In this document: in pieces, positions 1 through 11,597 of the stretch
Numbering within the stretch: the stretch's first letter is position 1
Layout of the letters: the number at the start of each line of letters is the position of its first letter
Assembly (NCBI GenBank): GCA_022496185.1
Contig: WTXG01000001.1
Span: forward strand, 1,550,001 to 1,614,000
Length of the DNA: 64,000 nucleotides
Source of the DNA: Multifurca ochricompacta
Taxonomy: Eukaryota; Basidiomycota; Agaricomycetes; Russulales; Russulaceae
Reading direction: 5' to 3'
The notes under the pieces: model-generated
Told to the model about the DNA's origin: nothing
The model's database searches: none
The model's input: the letters and a program-made list of their open reading frames with translations, nothing else
Made by a program: the position numbers and the translations under genes

Positions 1-729
1 AAATCTTTTCTATGACCGCCGATTTTCCAAAGTGAGTCTAGATGGGAGGTCTAATAAAGGATCCTGAGTCTTTGTCCAGATATATGATTTGAAGGGATCC
101 ACGAGAAATAGACATGTCAAATCGACGGGAAGAGAAAACGAGGTCTTGCTGGACGAGAATCTTGTTCAAAGTAAGTTTGAGGTGCCATGCCCGAAGATTA
201 TGTCATTCACCACTCATGAGTTTGCTAGCTGCTCACCTAGCGCCCTTCTACTTGCGAGAACATTCGAAGCGTATCCTAAGAGGAGCGTTGTATAATGACA
301 GCAAATTCCTTGCGGACATCAACGTGATGGATTACTCTTTAGTGGTTGGCGTCGATAGCATAAAGAATGAACTTGTTGTGGGCATTGTAGGTATGTAAGA
401 CTTCGTTGCAGCCTCTTTGCCAGCATCACAACGCCCCTCAGATTATGTCCGTACATACACCTTGGACAAGAAATTGGAAACTTGGGTGAAGGAGTCCGGA
501 TTCCTCGGTGGCGCAGGCAAAGGCGAACCCACGGTGGTAACGCCGAAGCTATATCGTCAAAGATTCGTCAGTGCTATGGAGCGCTATTTCCCACTAGTAA
601 AGCCACGATCCCAGGGAGATTGTGATTTAGACTGACCACAGTTTTCAGGTTCCTGACAGATGGATGAAGCAAAAAGACGCCCCGGAAGAAGAAGGAAACA
701 TCCTGCTGGACCTCTGGCCAGACTGGTGA
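1..729 (+). CDS. FAB1: 1-phosphatidylinositol-3-phosphate 5-kinase (FAB1/PIKfyve), 3' end only
   Basis: This is the C-terminal part of the PIPK catalytic domain. The kinase makes PI(3,5)P2 from PI3P on endosome and vacuole membranes. Five exons can be joined in frame at about 1-31, 80-170, 241-390, 442-596 and 649-729, with introns of 48-70 bases. The spliced product reads through the family hallmarks: a [12 protein letters not shown] segment, a DENLVQTPFYLREH segment, and a catalytic stretch ending [12 protein letters not shown]. It finishes with LLDLWPDW and a TGA. The N-terminal FYVE and TCP1-like domains would lie upstream of the window. No frame break is seen in this part. Its stop lies 155 bases from the stop of the convergent LTV1 gene. 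Family assignment is secure; the gene is incomplete only because the window starts inside it. Confidence 0.93.
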
Positions 730-883
730 TTGCAAGTGCTATGACACATCCTATTTCCGTTACTCTCGTCACCGCTATCATTTCACCCCCCTACTATCGA
801 ACGAATGTTCTGTAGTTGTCTATACCCACAGGAGTCATGATACCTAAGTACACCTACCATCAGAGACTGACTCACAGTCGAGA

Positions 884-2694
884 TCATAATTTACGGGCTT
901 GCGCATCCTTTTTTGCAAGAGCTTGCGTTTGCTGCTTAACAGCAGCAGAAAACTGCTCTTTTGTCTCTTTTTTCTTAACGCGACGTGCTTGCCTTTCCAT
1001 CTTCACTGCATGTTTGCGCTCCCTTCTTTCGTCTGAAGATTCTTCGCGTGGTCGTCGCGTTATGTTGTGCGGAGCTAAGATAATGTTCACTAGCACGAAT
1101 GACTGATTAAATTGAAACAGACCATGAGTCTCCTTTAACAGCAAAGTTTGGGGATCGTTGAGTCTTGGAGTGGCCTTGCCGTCAGCAAGAGGGAATCCTG
1201 TCTTCGGATCTAACCGTATCGTTGGTCCTTTCCGTTCTGAGCGAGCCCTGATCAACCGCGGGTGGTTTTCGAGGTTCGTGTATGTCGCTTATAAAATGAT
1301 TAAGAATAGATCACTCACAGCACGATACAACTTACTCAGGACCGTCTCCACATCCCAACGTTCTCGTTTCCCATTCCCTTCGATTGCAGAGTAGATATCG
1401 CCGTCTTCATACTCCTGATTAGGGTCCTGAATAACTACACGTTCGTCACGGCCCATTGCAAGGCGCAGTGACTGTAATTTCTCCGGGCCTGAACCGTGAA
1501 GTGAAGGTTTCATCTTTCCACCAGACACTTCATAGTTATGCAGGAAATCGTTCATGAGCGAGTCAAAGTCCTCTCGCGACGTATTGAACTCCGGTGTAGA
1601 ATCATTATCGGAATCCGGACGTTCGTCCTCGCACTCTTTATCTTCCATGTCCATGTATTCTTTCTCAATCTACAGGCTCCGTCAGCACGTGTGTGGATGA
1701 AGGGCTCCAAGAACCTACTTGATCAAATCTATCGTCGAGGTCTCTTAGACCATTGGACCGAAATACAGAAGCACTACTCATACTGTAACCCGAAGCGTCT
1801 GACGTTCTTCGCAGTCTGCTTTTACCTGTGACGGGAAATTCTGGCATCTGCCCAACGGTGTCCGATTTCTCGCTTCCAGAGAATGAAGCACCTATTGCCT
1901 TACGGCCCTGTTGTCCCCTCTTGAAGGCAGCAAACCTAGCCTCCCACCCAGTTTCATCGTAGTTGTCCCCTTCGCGAGACTTGCCAGTGTCGCTGCCATC
2001 TGTTTGCAAACCATCTTCCTTGAATCCATACTCAAATGGATCATTCTCACTACGTTCACCATCCTTGATAAGTTCGCCAAAGAAATTATCATCCAAGTCA
2101 TCCTCTATATATGCATCGTCTTCTAGAGCTTCCAGGGTTTGTCTAAGATGAGGATCCATGTCTGGTTGAAGCCCAGATATCGAACTCTGAATGGCTGTCT
2201 GGCTTTCAAAATCGCGAGGAAGCTCTGAGGCCGAAGGGAAGGCTTCTGGTGGTAGATCATGAAGGGATTTGGGAAAATCGCCGGCCTTTCTAGTGACGAC
2301 CCGCCTTTTGGGTGCTTCGATTAGAATAGACTCTGATCCTTCCTCTTGTTTATCAATCTGTCGCAGATGCTGCATGTAGTCGTACTGTGTGTCGTCAAAA
2401 TAGACCCCGTAAAGAGATGCCTCGCCAATAGTAGACCGCCCGGACGTCAGTGTAAGGTCTGATGAGGAAAGCAGGTTCTCCAACTCTGCTCTTGACTTTC
2501 CCTAGTGAGACTGGATCACAAAATGGATGAGATAGTTATTTCAGGACAAATGACCTTTTTCACATTTTCTCGAACAACTGGCTTGAGAACATGCTGACTT
2601 GATTCAGGTCATGTATGAGAGGATCTCTTTGAGATCTGTGAACAAGCTGAAAGTGCTGAGCCCCTGGTTGTCTAAATATTGACTTTGTTGGCAT
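884..2694 (-). CDS. LTV1: 40S ribosome assembly factor LTV1
   Basis: LTV1 escorts the pre-40S ribosomal subunit and is released after phosphorylation by CK1/Hrr25 (known from yeast). The start MPTKSIFRQPGAQHFQLVHR is typical, and an acidic middle region with YGVYFDDTQYDYMQHLR is diagnostic. The C-terminus is a lysine/arginine-rich helix ending QARKL. I place introns at about 2510-2560 (weak GTCATT donor), 1660-1710, 1275-1325 and 1080-1125. The product keeps ENHPRLIRARSERKGP, a conserved block. One oddity: near 2601-2610 the frame of exon 1 must move by one base to go from the DPLIHD block to the SQHVLKPVVREN block, with no room for an intron. This looks like a single missing base rather than a real lesion. 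The gene is divergent from TAF2 across about 200 bases. Confidence 0.92.
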
Positions 2695-2892
2695 TTCTGC
2701 ACGACCCAGGGTGTTGTTGATAATAAGTGATAAGTGAGTGAGCGATAAGAATTGAAATCCTTGGACTTAATTTTGAAGACACGTGATCCAAAACGCCAAC
2801 GGTTTCGCACGCGTCCAAACTCACTCGCTCAACTCACAAATTCGCACTCGCACTCCCGCAACTTTCGAAGGAATCAGAAGTCTCCCCCCAAA
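2695..2892. promoter_or_regulatory. Shared LTV1/TAF2 divergent promoter
   Basis: Only 198 bases separate the two divergent start codons, so both promoters and 5' leaders must lie here. The segment includes CT/CA-rich stretches near 2815-2870 on the TAF2 side. No classical TATA element is evident. This role is inferred from gene arrangement, not from a recognised site. Confidence 0.5.
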
Positions 2893-5800
2893 ATGCACCG
2901 GGAAGATTCACGTCGAGGTTTCTCAATATACGTCCTATGAAATTTTATTCTTCTTTCATCTAACTTATTAATACTCTTTCCGTCTTTACTAGCCATCAGA
3001 ACGTCGTTCTTGAAATTGACTTCGCTGGTGCTATCTGGGTATGTTTCTCTCCCCCTGTATTACCCACCAATCCTTTCTTCTCTTAACCCTCATCAGGGTT
3101 ATACCGATATGATTATTGTGCCAAATGACAAGACCCTTCGAACTATTCATCTCCATTGCCGTCAGTGCAGTACGTGGAATTCCAATGCAGGCTTTAATTG
3201 AACCTGACGCGTCGCTCGCCTTAGCCGTTCATAGCGTGACTGTTGCGTCTCATCGCGCGGAGTTTGTACAATACGACTCTCTTGCAAATCTCACAATTTC
3301 CAATCCCCAAGACGTGCACACACATCCCGAACTAAAGCGAAAACTCTACTCAGCCTTGGCTGAAGGTGACGAAGGCGAATTGTCAATCGCAATTCCGAGG
3401 GAGGTACCACTGAAGGTGTCTGGAAGCTTTCATGCCGGCATGGCTACCAGCGAGGGTAATAATTCAGTTTCCTCGTCATTCCTCGTCACACTCACGAGCA
3501 ATTGCTGATCCCACATAGCTGCCACCCCGGAGCCACAGACCCCTGGAGCATCCACTCTTCCGACCATCGAGTTCGCTCCTATCACTGTTCACATCGAATA
3601 CAGCGTGCGTAACCCTTCAGATGGGTTAACATTCGTCCGCCCTTCCGATACGTATCCCCACGTATGTCAGAGTGTTGGATTGTTAGACCTTGCTAATTGG
3701 CCATAGCGCGTACCTCTCGTATACACAACGCCCTCCTCTCCGGATGCTGCACGATGCTGGGTTCCATGCATTGACAGCATTTGGGAGCGGTGTACCTGGG
3801 ACTTTGAGTTTGTCGTTCCCCGTTGTCTCGAAGATTCTCCGGCTACTTTGGACGAAGATACTCAAAGTGAACATCCCACTCTGGTTATATGTAGCGGAGA
3901 GCTTGTTGAACAGGTACCGTGGCACTTTACACTCACTTGCGCGACCCCTAAGTTCCTTCAAACGGAAGGTGGCCCACCCGTACAACTCCAACAAAACCAT
4001 TTTCACTTTCTCACAGGCAACACCCACTTCGGTGCAACACATAGGGTTTGCGGCCGGTCCATTTCATGTATTACCCATCTCCGCTGGGGATGTGACCGGG
4101 GATGATTCGAGCAATTCTCTGCAACCGTTGATGCTCTCTTTTTGTCTTCCTGGACGCGAGACCCAGCTTGCTGCCTCTATTCCCTTTATTCGACAAGCCA
4201 TGACCTTTTTTACAACGGAGTTTGGGTCTTATCCTTTTGGGTCACACAAGTTCGTGTTCGTGGATGAACCTTCAACGCTTCGCTTTGACACTTCTGGTCT
4301 GACGATCGTCTCTGTGGACCTCCTACATGGCGAAGATGCCATCGACCAAATTTATGAGACCAGGCAGGCTTTGAGCCATGGGCTGGCTTGTCAATGGATT
4401 GGAATCAATATCCTTCCAAAGACTTGGTCTGATCTGTGGCTAGTAAATGGACTGGGCTTATACATCACGGGTCTATTTCTGCGCAAACTCTTCGGAAATA
4501 ACGAATACCGCTTTCGTCTAAAGAAGGACATGGAGCGGGTAGTTGAATGGGACCAAGGCGCTATGCCGCCTCTATGCCAGCCTCTGATCCAAGATCCCCC
4601 TGATTCTGCGGTCCTTCCTTTTGTCAATCTTAAATCCCCTCTCGTTCTCCACATCCTGGATCGCCGCCTGTGCAAGTCGGGCACCTCGCTAGGATTTTCG
4701 CGCGTCCTTCCCAAGTTGTTTCTTTCTGCCATCTCGGGAGAGCTGCTACACAACACATTGTCGACGTCTCACTTTCTTAGAACATGCAGGAAAGTCAGCG
4801 GCGCCGATCTTACGTCCTTTGCAGACCAGTGGATATACGGCAGTGGCTGCCCAACCTTTGGATTCTCGGCCAGTTTCAACAGGAAAAAAATGGCTGTAGA
4901 GATCACAATGAGACAAGATGCGCCAGCTTGGAAAGGCTACGAGCATGACGATGTTCGCAGGACCCTTCTCAACCCAGTACCATTCTTCGAGGTATACTTG
5001 CTCATCGCTTCTGTTAAAGGAACCGCTCACAAGCTGTTTTGGGTCTAGGGTCAAATGACGATTCGAATCCATGAAGCCGATGGAACGCCGTATGAACACG
5101 TCCTTGATATCCGTTCTCCGTTCAAGCGATACGAGGTTCCTTTTAATACGAAATACAAGCGTGTCCGTCGCAATACAAAGCGTTATCTCGCTCGTCAAGC
5201 TGCCGCGCAAGCAGCAGCCGAGGGAGATGCGGAGGCTGCAGAAGCTATGGGCATGGTTGACATGGGCTTTGGATTGGAGATTTGGGAGAAGGAAAAGGAA
5301 CGAGAGAACTGGAAAGTAGCCGACTGGACTGAAGATGATGAACAAGTCATGAGTGGGGCAACCTATGAGTGGATAAGAATGGACGCAGACTTTGAGTGGA
5401 TTGCGACCATTGAATTCACCCAACCCGATTTCATGTGGGTGTCACAGTTGCAGAGAGACAGGGATGTTGTTGCCCAACTCGAGGTAGTGCACACTTCAAT
5501 TTGTCTGCCATTTTCTGATTCACTCGATTTTTCAGGCGGTCAGGGCTTTGTCGAATATGCCGAATGCCATTGTCTCGAGCACGTTTACAAAGACAGTATT
5601 GGTGACAAACTACTTCTACAGGGTGCGCTGTGAAGCTGCCCTAGCCCTTGTGACGGTGCGCTGCGCGGTCTTGTCGAGAGTTTATTTGTTTATCCAGACA
5701 TAGTGTGCCCAACAACAACTTGACTTTCTGGGACTGTTTCATCTGTTCAAGCTCTTTCTACGATACTGCTACGATCCGGACGATCCTCAACAAGACCTTT

Positions 5801-8800
5801 TCACCCATTCCTATGTTCCAAGACCGAATGACTTCTCGGATATCGCTGAATACTTTGTACGAAGAGTGAGCAATTAGAGTTATACAACTTCGCACTCCAC
5901 TCACCCCCTCCCCATCAGGCAATCGTGAAAGCCATTTCGCAGGTCAGATTCGCAAATGGTAAATGTCCCACAATTGTACGGCAATTCCTAATAGACCAGC
6001 TAAAGTACAATGATAATACGGCCAACTCTGTGCGCCCTCTCTAGTATGACTTCGGTGTTTATACTCATTTTTATCAGCATACGGACGCATTTTATATTTG
6101 CACGATAATATCTGCTTTGGCGTGCGCAAGTGTCTCCACGATCCCCCCGGAGCGAGGGGAGCTATTCCCAACTGAGGTTAAGAATGATCAGACCTACGAG
6201 GAAGCCAACCTCCTGAGGCAGTCATTGTCTGAGGTGGATAGATATCGCAGCATGGACAGGCTTATCCCTTCCCCCCATAATGTTGTGACAATAGCAACAC
6301 TAGAGGTTTGTCTAATCTCTCCTATTGGCACGCTTTTAGATGACGTCATGGGCAGTTTCGCCTTGTCTTGAGTGTTGCAGGGTTAATTCTCAACGACCCC
6401 CGTGTATACTTTCCACTCACGCGGTAGCTAATGTCTCCTATACCCAGTACTCGTCTCATTGATTTTCGCAGTGAGGGTAACTTCACTCAAGTCCGTGTGG
6501 CGGCCTTTGATGCTTTGTTCCTCACCAAGTGGTACACCCCCAAAATTATGCGTTATATTCTGGCCGTTGCGGCAGGCGACTCTTCGCGCACAGTACGCCG
6601 TCACGTTGCACGTAACGCATGCCAGTCACTTGCACTTCTGGTTTCTATGGGCGAGCTGAAAAACACCGCGAAGGAATCAGAGTCACTTCTCATTGAAGAA
6701 GATGGGTCGGTTCAGGACAAAATTAAGGAGACGAAGAAGAGTGAAGTAGACTCCCTCGTTAGAACACTCAGGAAGGACAAGGAAGTTGGCAAAAACGAGA
6801 TGGTTAGGGAGTTTCTACTACCCATTGCTCTGTAAGTCGGCCTTTCGATTGGAATCAACTAGTAACTTCAATTCATACTATCAAGCGCACCGGATGCCGA
6901 TCAGGATGTGCGGTGGTCTATCATCAAACTGGCTGATGTTCTTGTTCGTGGTGCTGAAGAAGCTCCTCCAAAACTTTCCATTCATCTGCCCCCACCCACC
7001 CCCGTCACTGAGATACCCCCTCCCTTACCAACTGTTAAAATCCCCCTTCCACTGAAGCCGTCGCGAGCCATCAAATCTGGAGGCCCGAGGAACACGCCTG
7101 TGTCAACACCAATCACTCCGAAGATTCGTCTCGCTCCGTTTGCCCATGGGGAAGTGACCAACCTCGCCTCTCTTTCTTCACCGGTTGTTGGGCAGCCAAC
7201 TACTACCAAATTAGGGTGTGCCGTCCAGACACCCGCCGGAACAAAGATCAAAGTGAAACCGAAGAATAAGGAAGCAAAGGCAGTGCCGAAGGCACAAAGC
7301 GGGGGAATGACATCCTTTGATCTCAAAGCGTGTCGAACAGCTTTGCAGAAGTTGAAGTCAAGTAAACACTCCAAACTGTTTCTGCAACCTGTCGATCCAG
7401 TTAGAGATCGAGCACCCAAGTATGCCCACACTTGCTTACTTTTCCACCTAAACTAATGGTCGTGATAGCTATTTCGAGATCATTAAAAACCCAATGGACA
7501 TCAGTACCATGAACGCGAAGCTCGAGGCTGGAATGTATAAAGAACGTTTTGCTTTCGAAGGAGACCTTCGTCTCATGATCCGTAATGCAAAAACATACAA
7601 TATGCCTGGTACTTTCGCGTACAACGAGACCCTTGCTCTGGAGTCTGTCTTTGACAAAAGTAAGATTCAAAAGCGACTGCTTCGTTAAGCCCTTTTCTCC
7701 AATTGTTTCAACAGGTTGGGCACGCATTAATAACACCATCGATATGAAGTCTGCAAATCAACCTAAGCTGATGCCTCCGCCTCCACTTCCAATTCAGGCA
7801 AAGACGGCGACGGCCCCAGCAAAAGCACCGGCTACATCTTCCGTATCCACAGGCACTGCAGTGGCCACCCCTAGTCTCAAGCTGAAAATCGGAGGTAACT
7901 TGACTCCACGCGCAACACCATCAACCCATTCCAACAATAAAACTACACCGAAAACTGTTATCACAGTTAAACCCAAGGGACGGAAATCAAAGCCTGCAGA
8001 TACAGCGCCGGCGCCAGTCGTGGACGATGGTTCTTTCGACTTGTTAGAGGAAGTGATTGCCATTGAAAAAGAGAAGGAGAAGATGGTCGCGTCAAAGAAA
8101 CAGCGCACGTCCGCGGCAGGATCAGAATTTGCTGCCCCAGGGAAACGGAAGAAAGACCTGTTGGATGAATTAGAGGATGATGATGAGATCCTGGCATTGG
8201 CCTCGCCCAGCAAGAAGCCCAGCAAGAGTCCCCAACCAGGCTTGACAGAGAAAGAAGTTCGTGCGACATCTCCTGCCAAGTTCTCCGGATCCATCAAGAT
8301 CAAGAAACCTTCGATGCCCACCCTGGAGCCTGTCGCAAGTCAAGAAGTCAAGCCACTTGCAGAAAGTCGCCAACCGTTGGTTAAAGGTAAAGAAAGGGAG
8401 GTGATGCCTCCGGCTCTAACAACAACATACATCGCCTCCGAAACTCCCATCAACAAGGCCAAAGCTCGTGAAGTATTGAAGAGCCTATTGAGACTACCCG
8501 AAGCTGCGATATTCTCGAGACCTGTTGATCCACTACAGGATGGCTGCCCAACGTTCGTCTTCTACTTACCCACGCTGTCTATTTTAAGCAGTTAACCCTA
8601 CTAGCAGCTATTTTGAGGAGATCAAGAACCCGATGGATTTCGGCACGATGATGCAGAACCTCTCTAGCAAATATTCAACGATGGAAGAATTTTCCCGAGA
8701 TGTCGAATTGGTTTTCAACAATTGTAGGCTCTTTAACCCACCAACGACATACCCCGTCCAGTGTGCAGACGCCGTGGAGCGTGTCTTCAAGAGGGAATGG

Positions 8801-9290
8801 TCTAGGGCTGCGGAGAAGAAGATGGCGTGGTCCGAGAAGCGAAGCTTGCAGTCTCTGATGACTACACTCGTGAAAGACCCTTTGTACGTCTTGATTCAGT
8901 AATGCGCATCCTTTGCTCTGACCATCTGCCATCTTAAGGTCGTTCGTTTTTCGGGAACCCGTTGACCCAGTCGCTCTCGGGATTCCGCAGTACCACGACA
9001 TCATTCCTCGCAAGGATGCACGAGATTTGAGGACGATACGGCAAAAACTAGATGCAGACAAATACGAGGCACCGGAAGGTTGGGAAGCTGATGTAGACTT
9101 GATGATCCGGAATGCGATCCACTTCAACGGTGAAGAGTCCGAAGTAGGTCAAATTGCCGTGGCATTCAGAAATCGCATCAAGGAATTACGGATGCAGCAA
9201 GGATTAAAGAAACGGAAGGAGAGCGAGAAACCTGGAGGGGGCGGAGTAGATCGAGATCAGCCTACAACAAAGAAGGTCAAGTTAGGGTAG
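2893..9290 (+). CDS. TAF2: TFIID subunit TAF2 with three C-terminal bromodomains
   Basis: TAF2 is a core-promoter-binding subunit of TFIID. The N-terminal half is the M1-aminopeptidase-like fold. The site matching the zinc motif HExxH reads HGLAC (near 4378), so it is not a peptidase, as in other TAF2 proteins. A HEAT-like region follows (about 5520-6960). A Pro/Lys-rich linker then leads to three bromodomains: about 7325-7720 (YFEIIKNPMDISTM), 8455-8800 (YFEEIKNPMDFGTM) and 8840-9190 (third copy, more divergent, with QYHDIIPRKDARDL). About 15 introns can be placed with consistent phase, including one inside or beside each of the bromodomains. The protein is about 1,900 residues and ends in a basic tail, KKVKLG. 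Start choice: first ATG after the divergent promoter; the first splice junction is uncertain. In animals the TFIID bromodomains are in TAF1, and in yeast in the associated Bdf1. Confidence 0.9.
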
Positions 9291-9439
9291 GGTTAGGGTC
9301 AAAGTGGTGAGAGGTGAGAGAGAGAGACAACGTCTTCATCAACTATTACTTTTATTTTCTTCATCGCATTTATATCCTTACTCCCACTAAATGTATATGC
9401 CTTCGGGGCGGGTGACCTTTCAGACATTTCTTATTTTAA

Positions 9440-11597
9440 TGGTTTGTCATTATCAAAGTGATAAGGCATTCCGCCATTGTGACATTGAGAACATATTGAC
9501 GGAAAGCGCAAAGACAGCTAGTTGGTGGTCTAGCGACAGGTGGAGGATTAATTCAGTTTGCTCAATCAGTAATCGCTTCTGGAACGGGTGGCTCCAAGTT
9601 TACCAAGGGGGATGTGAAGAGAGTATTTTGTAAGTTGTCCTCAAATCCCCTCATATCAATGGCATCAACACACTCACGTAGGGAAACCGGTTACGAGATT
9701 ACTCTCAGGTGAGAAGAGCTTCGGGCGACCATGATGAAATACCATCCTATCCGAATAGGCTATGGATATTGCTGGGCACAATCCTGGCTACATGGCTCTG
9801 AGTGCGGTATTTTTTCACGATGACGCCAGCTCATACCAAGAGTTTTCAGATAATATTGAGTGAGGCTACGTCTACTCTAGGTGAAGGAAGCAAGGGTGTC
9901 ATTGACTCCGCCGACCAATACGAGGTTTTTGATAATCTTCATGCCTCCGATCCTTCTCATCGTCTTTTGTCCAAGGTCTGTCTATCATGAATTTCTCATG
10001 ACGTCCAACCTTTGTACACCTCACCCATCTTGTAGGACCACTTTGCATTGATCTTGAACGAAGCCGTATGTCTTGAGCATCGTTCATGAATGGCCTGACG
10101 GCAACGCCTTCATAGGTTGGAAAGGTAGCGCAGGTTGTCGTGCAGCACACCGTCAAGACCTGATTCGACAATCGATTCAATCCCGATCAGGTCATAGATC
10201 ATATAACGTGGTACTCCGCACCTTGCCTCTCAGTCTCAACTCGTCACAACCGGGTGTTAGAGGCTTTCCATCATCCACATTTCAATGTTGGACGCTCCAG
10301 CATTCAAGATGAAATGTTCAGGGCTTTGGAACGTTGGGTCAATGATCTCGAGGATCGTGAGCAGACCATCGAGTCATTAACCGAGGTCAGCCCAAGTATA
10401 ATATTTAACTCCAAGGACTCACTCTTTGACACCAGGAAAGCGTATGATCTAGAAAGAACAAACTCCAGGGATCCAGCGACGAGACTGCTGTTAATCTTGG
10501 TGGTTCAGGTTCACATACCCGGAGCACTTATCGCGGAGGTGCTTATCTTTCGTCACAGTGTGAAGAATACAGACGGCAAGAATCGAGTTACAAACAAGGT
10601 TTGTCACCTTCCACAAGAAGGTCATGCACCTGAACATCGTTACCGCAGACCCAGGAAACTACGAAGCATCTTATGGAGAGAGGAGCTATTCTCATGGTCA
10701 GACAGGCTATGTGATAAATCAGAGAGAGAAGCGGAGGTCTCAACCATGACATGCTGGTGCGGCCCACACAGAAGATGATCAGTCCGGTCAGGACAACTAT
10801 AGTCGGGCTGAGCGAAGTGATTATGGCGGTCTCAAATAAACTTCCCACGGCCGAAGCGAAGATAATGCACGAGCAACTGAGCGCTCTGAACACGAAGGCG
10901 GATACCGACCATCATAACGGCGTAAACCCTATGACCAGTATGGCTTTGACTACGGTGGGCGTTTTGGAGAGCACGATTCCTACAACCAGGGTCAGGAACC
11001 ACAAGAAAGACGTCGCCGCGCTGACTATTTCGGAAGGACAACGATACGAGCAGTCATACGACACCAGAAGAGTAGGCAAGGCTACAGAGGTCATTCCGGA
11101 TCTAACGACGAATATCGCTACTCTGAGAAGCGTCAGAACCGGCAGTGGCGGAGGCTCCTACCGAGGTGGCGACGAGTACGAAAGTAGTACTCGCTACCGG
11201 GAACGCCAAGAGAGCTATGATAGCGACGAATACGGGCATCCTACCCGTGGGTACGAAGAGGAATCTCGCAGTCGCAGAAATCAATATGAAAGGCATTGAG
11301 GGAAATGAGGGTTATGGACATGATGAAGATGACGGGTACACTTTTGGTACGGAGAGGCTCAATATAAACGATCTGGACAAAGAGCACGGTAGTTACTCGG
11401 AATGGCGAAGGCATAAAAGTTATGAGGAAAGGACTGAGTATTAACTCGCGTACAGTGGCAGACATGTACAGTACTCGTCTCATCAAAGTTTCTTGCGATG
11501 GTGTTCAAGTCGAGGCCACGGCGCCAACGCTCAATGTGAGGATGCCAACGAACGCTACGATTCCACGAACTACACTCTAGAGCTAGAGGAACAATAA
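9440..11597 (+). pseudogene. HetC-family (heterokaryon incompatibility C-like) gene remnant
   Basis: Pieces of a HetC-type protein appear in order but in changing frames. They are AFRHCDIENIL, a glycine-rich block ending KFTKGDVKRVF, GNRLRDYSQAMDIAG (the family has GNWLRDYSQA), then EGSKGVIDSADQYEVFDN, DPSHRLLSKDHFALILNEA, VLEAFHHPHFNVG and MFRALERWVNDLEDREQTIESLTE. A long Gly/Tyr/Arg/Ser-rich tail follows (about 10470-11597). Between the DYSQAMDIAG block (about 9770) and the EGSKG block (about 9880), the long conserved middle of the family is absent. There is an in-frame TGA at about 10160, several frame changes in the tail, and a W-to-R change in the signature. HetC proteins can control heterokaryon incompatibility in ascomycetes; the role in basidiomycetes is not established. 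Some frame changes could be assembly errors, but the missing block argues for a real relic. Confidence 0.72.

Noticed and set aside
4200..4450. Active M1 aminopeptidase
   Set aside because: The zinc-binding HExxH is replaced by HGLAC and the surrounding sequence is TAF2-specific.
5070..5423. Open frame on the minus strand opposite TAF2
   Set aside because: It is a shadow of a strongly conserved TAF2 exon; codon patterns and family blocks belong to the plus strand.
9281..9299. TTAGGG-like repeats at the TAF2 stop codon, suggesting an internal telomere-type repeat
   Set aside because: Only about three imperfect units, and the first part encodes the conserved basic end of TAF2. Too short to be meaningful.
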